A DNA stretch of 21,232 nt from assembly GCA_031263965.1 (NCBI GenBank), contig JAISES010000341.1, positions 1 through 21,232 of the forward strand, given 5' to 3'. The DNA comes from Prevotella sp. (lineage in GTDB: Bacteria; Bacteroidota; Bacteroidia; Bacteroidales; Dysgonomonadaceae). This document shows, piece by piece, positions 15,361-21,232 of the stretch. A program made the position numbers and the translations under genes. The notes below the pieces were generated by a model. The model was not told the origin of the DNA. It searched no databases and saw only the letters and a list, made by a program, of their open reading frames with translations. Numbering within the stretch: the first letter of the stretch is position 1; each line of letters starts with the position of its first letter.

Positions 15361-16776
15361 TTACCAGTCTTTACTATATCTCTTATCATCGCCGGCATAT
15401 ACTAATTCTTCATCGAACAGGATTTTTGCAATAGACTCCATTGCCGGTAATTGCCTGCTGCTAAAGTTCGTTCGGAACGGATCCATAGCGAATATCATAT
15501 GACCTCCATAACCGTTTGAGCGAAGACGTTGCAAATTGCTATCCGAAGTATAATAATTCCGCGCAAACTCTTGAGAGTATAAGGCCATACCGGATTTTTG
15601 GAGTCCAGGATAATTTCCGCTTAAATCGGAACTGCCGCCATAATCATGTATACCCCAATCTACAAATTCTCCGGGTTGCACACCATCGACACTGGGGAAG
15701 CTATAGGTTCTGCCATAAACATAAGCACATGTCAGTTTGTCGGGCATAATTTTTTTTGTTTCGTAACAAAGACGTGCAGCGGCGGCGTTTGAAGGACTTA
15801 CAAATCCGACTGGCGGCGGTGTTTGATAAGTAGAATATTCATCGTCCCAAAATATACCATCGAGGTGATAAGCATCACAAACAGCTTTTAATTCTTTTGC
15901 AAATGCACGGGCGGTTTCGTCAGCCAGATTAGCTACACCGGAGCGGTCGTGATTACCTAAAATTCCAAGAACAATCTTTATACCCCTATCCTGCATTGGC
16001 TTCAGATATTTTCCATGATTATCCAGCAGATGTTGTATATTCGGATTGTTGTAATTATATACCTTTCCGGTTTCGCTATCATAATTTATATTACCCGAGA
16101 AGAGAATGACAATATCGACTAATGGCTTTCCACTGTCTTTCAGAGTGAATAATAAATTATTCAGAGGGTTGGTATCATTCACCTCCATACAACTAATGAT
16201 CTTTATTCCGGAAGCTTTACCGGCATCAGGCAACTGGGTCAGGTCTTTCACAAAGATCAGATAGTTGGTAGCTTCACCTATTTTTATGTCTCCCGATTTT
16301 AATTCTGCACTTACCGGGATTGCATAACTTTTAGAGGGATCTAAGGATGCGTCGGAACGGAAAGAAACCGGCAGGCTGTTCGATTTGCTTTCTCCGGATA
16401 AGACATCTACAGAGCCTCCATTCTGAAAGGTTACAAGGTTTTCGGGGAAAAGCTCATAAGATGACTCATTGGTTGCATTATAGGAGTCTAATACAGCTTT
16501 GTTGTATTTAAATACCACATTTACAGGTTGAGATACATTTTTTGTAAGCCCAAGGTAAAGTTCAGTTTCGCCAGTGTCCCTGAATTCTACCAAAGCAGTG
16601 CTTCTTCTCCCTTCAACATTGATTACATAGCCAAAAACATCACCGGTTGTCCGGTAATTCTCTTCGTCTATGCCCCCTACTTTAATATCATCGTCGGCAC
16701 ACGCTGTAAAGAATCCCCCTGAGAGGATAAGGATAACAGCCAGCAGCTTATTCCATATCAATCTATAATATTTCAT
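15361..16776 (-). CDS. DUF1735 + GH18 endo-beta-N-acetylglucosaminidase, Endo F1-like
   Basis: This 471-residue surface lipoprotein cleaves, by homology, the GlcNAc-beta-1,4-GlcNAc core of high-mannose or hybrid N-glycans and leaves one GlcNAc on the protein. The lipobox is FTAC (Cys26) followed by ADDD. Residues about 40-178 are a DUF1735 Ig-like domain. The GH18 barrel runs from about 189 to the end. The catalytic segment LDGIFWDDEYSTY places D306, D311 and the acid E313; the second Asp of the usual DxxDxDxE is Phe309. The following text (YQTPPPVGFVSPSN, IHDYGGSSDLSGNYPGLQ, GYGGHMIFAMDP, RYSKDW at the C terminus) closely recalls Endo F1 of Elizabethkingia, and the domain order is that of BT3987 in the high-mannose N-glycan PUL. 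It begins 32 bases after the DUF1735/LamG gene in the same operon. Confidence 0.92.
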   Translation of the reverse strand: MKYYRLIWNKLLAVILILSGGFFTACADDDIKVGGIDEENYRTTGDVFGYVINVEGRRSTALVEFRDTGETELYLGLTKNVSQPVNVVFKYNKAVLDSYNATNESSYELFPENLVTFQNGGSVDVLSGESKSNSLPVSFRSDASLDPSKSYAIPVSAELKSGDIKIGEATNYLIFVKDLTQLPDAGKASGIKIISCMEVNDTNPLNNLLFTLKDSGKPLVDIVILFSGNINYDSETGKVYNYNNPNIQHLLDNHGKYLKPMQDRGIKIVLGILGNHDRSGVANLADETARAFAKELKAVCDAYHLDGIFWDDEYSTYQTPPPVGFVSPSNAAAARLCYETKKIMPDKLTCAYVYGRTYSFPSVDGVQPGEFVDWGIHDYGGSSDLSGNYPGLQKSGMALYSQEFARNYYTSDSNLQRLRSNGYGGHMIFAMDPFRTNFSSRQLPAMESIAKILFDEELVYAGDDKRYSKDW

Positions 16777-16808
16777 AATTTTTCTTTTTCAATTAAAATA
16801 TAATATCA

Positions 16809-17954
16809 TTAATTTTTTAGAGGCAACGATACCGGAGTCCATTTAAGATCATTCTTTGATGTTAAATCATTCCCATTTGCGGTATGGTCTTTTACTGTAT
16901 TATTTCCACCTTCATCGCATTTCCAATAGGCAACAAGTCCTTCCGACTCAGGATCTACTTCATAAGGATTATTTGCTATTTCCTCCCGGGTACGTACTAC
17001 ATTCCATATCCGGCATTCAGATATTTCACCGGCAAGGAAACGGCTATCTTCATAAGAACGTCCGATATAGAAACCATCTATACCGTTTACACCCAAGCTT
17101 ACCCTGCCGATAGATTTAGTTCCTTCCGATTGAACTACTCCGTTCACATAGACTTTCATTGCTCCATTAGAGGAATCGTAAGTCAGGGCAACATGTATCC
17201 ATTCATTTACGGGAAGCCCTTTATTAGAATCTGCGTCAGGAAAATTTCCGCTACTTGTCGCTATCTGGATTTGGTTTGAAGGGAACCCTGCATCTCCGAT
17301 ACGTATAAGGAATTTTCCTTCTATTCCCATCACGGTACTGATCAACCGGTCGTAATTGCGGCATTTGATCAAAGCTTCCATAGTCACTTGCGACAAGTTG
17401 TTGACAACACTAGGATCTTTCCATTGATCTATATGAAGATTGTTGTTTTCTATATCTGCAACAACATTTATCAAAGCAGCGCCTCTAAACACAAAGTAGT
17501 TAGTACGGGCACTTTCCAGAATGTTAATGTCTGCGGTTGCTATTGTTACGGGAAGTACATAAACCAAATCCCGATCGAGCAGATTGACATTCTTAAAATA
17601 AATAGCAACTTCATTAGAACGTACACTTCCCGCAGCAATTGTTACCTTTGGTTCCGGTAATTCATAAAAATCTGCAGGAAGGATGATCGCATTGTCATAA
17701 TATGCCTCATTGTATGTGTCTACCAAAGATGGATCAGCCTTGTAGGTCAAGTTGATGTTACTTTTCTCCGGTTTAGGTATTGCAGCCTGAAGGGTTCTTT
17801 CTTCGTTTACAATATTAGCTTTTATGAGCAGGTTGCTGACCCTTGATGATGCAACGTTGTATATTTTATTGTCAAAATCCTCCTCACTCCGGCAGCTATT
17901 AAAGAATATCAATGATACTAAAATTGATATTATATATAAATTATAGCGTTTCAT
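16809..17954 (-). CDS. DUF1735 + LamG-like surface lipoprotein (second copy)
   Basis: This 381-residue probable surface glycan-binding protein has a lipobox at FNSC (Cys21) followed by RSEED. A DUF1735-type Ig-like domain covers about 35-160, with PSLVDTYNEAYYDNAIILP, VTIAAGS and YVLPVTI. A LamG jelly roll covers about 180-370, with VTMEALIKCR, EWIHVALTYDSSNGAMKVYVNG, ISECRIWNVVRTREEI and VAYWKCDEGG. It has the same architecture and length as the protein at 7774-8910 and sits in the mirror-image position of its own operon. No enzymatic motif is visible. It starts 19 bases after the preceding GH18-like gene, which indicates co-transcription. Confidence 0.86.
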   Translation of the reverse strand: MKRYNLYIISILVSLIFFNSCRSEEDFDNKIYNVASSRVSNLLIKANIVNEERTLQAAIPKPEKSNINLTYKADPSLVDTYNEAYYDNAIILPADFYELPEPKVTIAAGSVRSNEVAIYFKNVNLLDRDLVYVLPVTIATADINILESARTNYFVFRGAALINVVADIENNNLHIDQWKDPSVVNNLSQVTMEALIKCRNYDRLISTVMGIEGKFLIRIGDAGFPSNQIQIATSSGNFPDADSNKGLPVNEWIHVALTYDSSNGAMKVYVNGVVQSEGTKSIGRVSLGVNGIDGFYIGRSYEDSRFLAGEISECRIWNVVRTREEIANNPYEVDPESEGLVAYWKCDEGGNNTVKDHTANGNDLTSKNDLKWTPVSLPLKN

Positions 17955-17973
17955 ATTTATTTCTATTTTATAT

Positions 17974-19026
17974 TTAGTTAGATTTTAAAGAAGGGTTCAG
18001 TATGTCTATCGCCTTTTTGGTATATTCATAAACGCGCATAGCATTGTAATAGTCATTATTCACATTATTAATACCTAACCCTGCTATCGTGAAACCGGAA
18101 TATGTAGCAGAAACCCAGATAGCCGAAGACATTATGGCGCGGGAACCATCTGTCCAATACCCTGTCTTCGTATCGCCGGTATTGAGGGACGCCGTTTCTG
18201 CTGTAATGACAAAACGGTCTGAAGGAACCCCTTCAACGGCTGCTATTGCGATATTATAAGTCAATAAAGAGCTATTTGTGGCATTTGCCGTAGGGATTAT
18301 AATATGTTCACAAGAATTCAGGATTGTCTTGTCCACTAAGTTTTGCGGCATACCTTCGAAGACCACAGTTTTGTCTTTGTGTGCAGCTATCCAACTGGTA
18401 ATAATGCCTATATAGGCTGTTTCATTGGAAACATATTCTACCTTTTCTTTTGGGGTCATATGTAAAAAACTTTTACCATTGTAACCAATAGAAATTCCGT
18501 CATAATTATATTTATCTACTAACTTGAGGGTATGTTGCAATGTGTCGGCCAAATAAGATATAAAATCTTTTGGTCCAGCTATCTCGCTTTCACTATTCTG
18601 CGAAGCAACAATCATATTGTCATAATTGAGTTTTATCGCATCGTAACCAAGAGTAAATATAATTTTCATTCCTTTGTTCCGGCGTACGGAATTCATTTCA
18701 TCCAGTTCCCATTCTTCCAAATTGTCGGGGTACATAAATGCTACTACATCTGTGCTGTCCGGCAAATTCTCAATGTGTTGTCCTCTGCTGAACGGATCTT
18801 TCCTGCTGTTGTCAAACCATGCATATACAATTTTATGATGAGAATTTTTATAATCTCTCAAATTTTTCAGGTATTGAGCATACAATTCAGGATTTTGATC
18901 TTCTATGTTAGGATCTGTAACTGTCAATGATTCAGTTTCTGTCCAGTCACTACAAGACGAAAAGGTAACACAAACAACAGAGCAAAACAAGGATATGATT
19001 ATTTTATTTATTAATCTGCTTTTCAT
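17974..19026 (-). CDS. Catalytically degenerate GH18-fold lipoprotein, probable surface glycan-binding protein
   Basis: This 350-residue lipoprotein has a lipobox at FSSC (Cys25) followed by SDWTE. It has the GH18 barrel layout, but the segment matching the catalytic motif reads DGISIGYN at 176-183. Only the first Asp (D176) remains: the next two Asp positions are S179 and G181, and the acid is N183. It should therefore not hydrolyse by the GH18 mechanism, and the retained fold suggests glycan binding. Its N terminus (WTETESLTVTDPN, YAWFDN, IENLPDS) aligns with the lipoprotein at 6586-7758, which keeps all four residues. GH18-fold proteins that serve as surface binding proteins are known from N-glycan PULs. 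The gene is 19 bases after susD and 19 before the LamG gene. Confidence 0.85.
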   Translation of the reverse strand: MKSRLINKIIISLFCSVVCVTFSSCSDWTETESLTVTDPNIEDQNPELYAQYLKNLRDYKNSHHKIVYAWFDNSRKDPFSRGQHIENLPDSTDVVAFMYPDNLEEWELDEMNSVRRNKGMKIIFTLGYDAIKLNYDNMIVASQNSESEIAGPKDFISYLADTLQHTLKLVDKYNYDGISIGYNGKSFLHMTPKEKVEYVSNETAYIGIITSWIAAHKDKTVVFEGMPQNLVDKTILNSCEHIIIPTANATNSSLLTYNIAIAAVEGVPSDRFVITAETASLNTGDTKTGYWTDGSRAIMSSAIWVSATYSGFTIAGLGINNVNNDYYNAMRVYEYTKKAIDILNPSLKSN

Positions 19027-19045
19027 AATTCAAAATCATTTTAAA

Positions 19046-20611
19046 TTAGTTTTTCTTTGCCCACCAAAGATCTGTAGCCATATTGTCGGCGCCTCCCAAA
19101 TAGTTTGATACGGCATATTGAACATTGGTCAGGTTACCGGTATACTCGCTATTCGGATAACGCAGCCTCCTTGCCATCCTGGTAGTGCTTACTACACTGC
19201 TGTTATTGGTCAGAACCGGCATCAATTTAGGATATCCTGTACGGCGGAATTCGCTCCATGCTTCTATTCCATCCGGATAGATAGCGATCCATTTCTGAGT
19301 GATAATGCGCTCGAGATTCGTTTCGTAGCTTGCCAAATTATCCCATGCTATTTTTATTGTACCCGGTACTCCGAAGTAGGAGAATTGGGGGGTCAGCGGA
19401 TCTGTATATCTTTCCGGCGTATTAGTGTTGTCAGCGATATAAGCTGTAGCACCGGACACTCCGTTTTGTTCGAAAGAGAGAGTAATACCTTCTTCATAAA
19501 AGTCTTTAGCGGTACCTCCTCCCATGCTCCAGCCACGCAGGGCTCCTTCTGCTTTCAGGAATGCGACTTCTGCAGCACACATAATACGCATATTTGATGC
19601 AGAGCGCAGGGATTCGCTCATGTTGGAATATAGCTGGTTGGTTGACTGAGGGCTCGGAATTGTTACTCCCGAACGGAAACCAACATATCCGCCGAAGGCT
19701 GATTCGTCAAAATATTTTCCCAAACGAGGGTCATTATAACCATTCATATAAGATATAATATCGGCTGATATGCGGGAGTCTCCTCCATTCCAGTCACTCA
19801 TTCCTACCTGATAAGGATTTGATTGTCCCGAGATTAATATAAGGACGGCATTGTCATCGTTGGATGTCATTGGGCCAACGGCATCTGTAATAACAGACTC
19901 AGCAGTTGATTTGGCAAAAGCTGTATTGACATCAGCCATTCTTATAGCCAGACGGAGTTTGACGGAATTAGCCAATTTTGCCCATTTCAATGTTTTTCCC
20001 GTATAGTAGCGGTCGGCTTTAGATGAAAAGTCCGAAGTCCGGTTTTCTGTCAATACTTCAATCGCTTCGTTCAGTTCCGAAATCATTGTTTCGTATACAA
20101 CTTGCTGGGAATCGTAAGGAGTGTTCAGGTTTCCTTTACCATCCAGTTGAGAGTAAGGTATAGGGCCATAGATGTCCGTGATCCGACTCATTGCCATCAC
20201 TTTCAATACCTTTGCCACCGATAATAATATAGGATCATCCGTCATCGCGATAACTGTATTGTAAGATGTTATGACATTTGTCATAATGTTTCCGAAAGTA
20301 GCTGCGGACCAAGCATCTTCGGGTGTGTATGTAGCAAAATTTTTGTTGTTGAACCCGGGACTTACATCGGTAAAATAACGGCTGTAAGGGCCTCCGAGCA
20401 GTTGCTCTGTGAACTGATGCGCATGCGCATCACTTGGTATAACCCAGTTTTGCATGTTCACCATGTGTTGTCTTAAGAAATAGGCATCTCTTTCCCCTTC
20501 TTCATCGCTTACTCCCGTCTTGTTGTAATCCTCGAAAGCGCCGGTACATTGTATGAGGAAAAGAGTTGAGAATGCTAATAATATGATTGATATATATTTA
20601 TATATTTTCAT
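19046..20611 (-). CDS. SusD/RagB-family outer-membrane glycan-binding lipoprotein (second copy)
   Basis: This 521-residue lipoprotein has a lipobox at LIQC (Cys22) followed by TGAFEDY. It shows the same family features as the protein at 4983-6563: DIYGPIPYS, KWAKLANSVKLRLAIRMA, VAFLKAEGALRGW, RIITQKWIAIYPDGIEAWSEFRRTGYP and a C-terminal TDLWWAKKN. It should form the extracellular lid of the SusC encoded 23 bases upstream in this minus-strand operon. Differences from the first copy lie mostly in the middle and in loop regions, where ligand contacts usually sit, so the two transporters may prefer different glycans or different stages of processing. Confidence 0.95.
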   Translation of the reverse strand: MKIYKYISIILLAFSTLFLIQCTGAFEDYNKTGVSDEEGERDAYFLRQHMVNMQNWVIPSDAHAHQFTEQLLGGPYSRYFTDVSPGFNNKNFATYTPEDAWSAATFGNIMTNVITSYNTVIAMTDDPILLSVAKVLKVMAMSRITDIYGPIPYSQLDGKGNLNTPYDSQQVVYETMISELNEAIEVLTENRTSDFSSKADRYYTGKTLKWAKLANSVKLRLAIRMADVNTAFAKSTAESVITDAVGPMTSNDDNAVLILISGQSNPYQVGMSDWNGGDSRISADIISYMNGYNDPRLGKYFDESAFGGYVGFRSGVTIPSPQSTNQLYSNMSESLRSASNMRIMCAAEVAFLKAEGALRGWSMGGGTAKDFYEEGITLSFEQNGVSGATAYIADNTNTPERYTDPLTPQFSYFGVPGTIKIAWDNLASYETNLERIITQKWIAIYPDGIEAWSEFRRTGYPKLMPVLTNNSSVVSTTRMARRLRYPNSEYTGNLTNVQYAVSNYLGGADNMATDLWWAKKN

Positions 20612-20634
20612 AGTCGTTCTATTATTAGATTAAT

Positions 20635-21231
20635 TTAGAATCTTAGTTTAACATTGAATCCCATACTTCTTGTGCTCGGCGTCATGAAGTAATCGATACC
20701 CTGATAGTGGTTTCCTGTTGTAGCAACGGATTCCGGATCGAAAGGCGCTTTGTTGTAAATCATCCATAGATTGCGTCCTACCAGAGAAACCGAAAGATCA
20801 CCGATTCCCCGTACCATCGATTTAGGGAAAGTATAGCCGAAAGATACTTCCTGCAAACGAACATTTGTCGCGCTATAAGTATAGTATTGCGCTACATTGG
20901 AACTCGACCCGATTGTGCTATACCAGGTCTGGGCATCTATAAGATCTGTCCCATTGATCCGTATCCCTCCGTTGTCGCGGGCATCTGCTGAAACTTTCGA
21001 TACGCCGTAACTGTCCATAATGGCTTGAGTTGCAGAATAAACGACACCTCCCAAGCGAGCAGAAACCATAAAGCCAAGGTTGAAATTTTTCCATGTAAAG
21101 TCGTTTCTCCACGACATATTTGCTTTAGGCAATACACTTCCTAATTTGACAGGATTGCCTGCTACGCTGATTTTAGTTACATTTCCGGTTGCATCTACAT
21201 AGATGTTGCCATTGGAATCCCTTTGTAAATC
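20635..21231 (-). CDS. SusC/RagA-family TonB-linked transporter, C-terminal fragment (second copy; start outside window)
   Basis: The frame is open from the right edge of the window to the TAA at 20637-20635, giving the last 198 residues. A TTG at 21132 could be mistaken for a start, but coding continues upstream of it (RDSNGNIYVDATGN, then KLGSVLPKANMSWRND). This matches the first SusC (RDNNGYIYLDHAT, KLGSLLPKYNMGWRNS). The C-terminal barrel strands are also shared: KAPFDPE, GIDYFM.PS.R.MGF and a terminal Phe. The signal peptide, any STN domain and the TonB box lie outside the window, so regulation of this operon cannot be judged here. It heads the minus-strand operon. Confidence 0.95.
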   Translation of the reverse strand, partial: DLQRDSNGNIYVDATGNVTKISVAGNPVKLGSVLPKANMSWRNDFTWKNFNLGFMVSARLGGVVYSATQAIMDSYGVSKVSADARDNGGIRINGTDLIDAQTWYSTIGSSSNVAQYYTYSATNVRLQEVSFGYTFPKSMVRGIGDLSVSLVGRNLWMIYNKAPFDPESVATTGNHYQGIDYFMTPSTRSMGFNVKLRF

Positions 21232-21232
21232 G

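Noticed and set aside
14846..15502. 218-codon plus-strand open frame opposite two minus-strand genes
   Set aside because: It spans the end of one gene, a hairpin gap and part of another, has no recognisable domain, and lies opposite two well-supported lipoprotein genes.
20635..21132. A complete 165-residue protein starting at the TTG at 21132
   Set aside because: Coding similarity to the first SusC continues upstream of this TTG to the window edge, so it is the C-terminal end of a full SusC.
1..21232. CRISPR array, tRNA or rRNA gene, or phage/integrase genes
   Set aside because: No regularly spaced direct repeats, no cloverleaf-like conserved arms and no phage or recombinase protein motifs were recognised on either strand.

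Overview
The window comes from a Bacteroidota chromosome, most likely order Bacteroidales (a Bacteroides, Parabacteroides or Dysgonomonas relative; the genus cannot be fixed from this sequence). The basis is AT-rich DNA, two SusC/SusD outer-membrane pairs, an ECF sigma/FecR pair next to a SusC that carries an STN domain, lipoproteins with acidic residues after the lipobox cysteine, and little Shine-Dalgarno sequence. It is essentially all glycan-utilisation locus (PUL) and is dedicated to N-glycans, most likely of the high-mannose type.

Left half, plus strand (1-14046): the 3' part of an ECF sigma factor gene, a FecR-type anti-sigma factor, SusC, SusD, a GH18 surface lipoprotein with an intact catalytic motif, and a DUF1735 + LamG lipoprotein. 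A terminator and a roughly 280-bp MITE-like inverted-repeat element follow. Beyond them are an AmpG-like MFS permease, a GH130 phosphorylase and a secreted GH92 alpha-mannosidase. Right half, minus strand (14293-21232, read right to left): the end of a second SusC, SusD, a GH18-fold lipoprotein that has lost its catalytic residues, a second DUF1735 + LamG lipoprotein, an Endo F1-like DUF1735 + GH18 endo-beta-N-acetylglucosaminidase, and an Ig-repeat lipoprotein with an unrecognised C-terminal domain. The two halves converge on a second, related inverted-repeat element at 14062-14287. The order susC-susD-GH18-LamG appears twice in mirror image.

Inferred pathway: surface lipoproteins bind N-glycoproteins, and the Endo F1-like enzyme (and perhaps the first GH18) cuts the chitobiose core. 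SusC/SusD import the released glycan, periplasmic GH92 removes alpha-mannose down to Man-beta-1,4-GlcNAc, the MFS permease carries this disaccharide across the inner membrane, and GH130 splits it with phosphate into mannose-1-phosphate and GlcNAc. The last steps match the pathway described for Bacteroides thetaiotaomicron BT1033 and its neighbours. The overall plan therefore belongs to a known class of system.

The less expected signals are: a minus-strand intrinsic terminator between fecR and susC, which suggests an antisense sRNA of the DonS type; the live/dead pair of GH18-family paralogues; the two MITE-like elements at transcription-unit boundaries; and the orphan C-terminal domain of the last lipoprotein.
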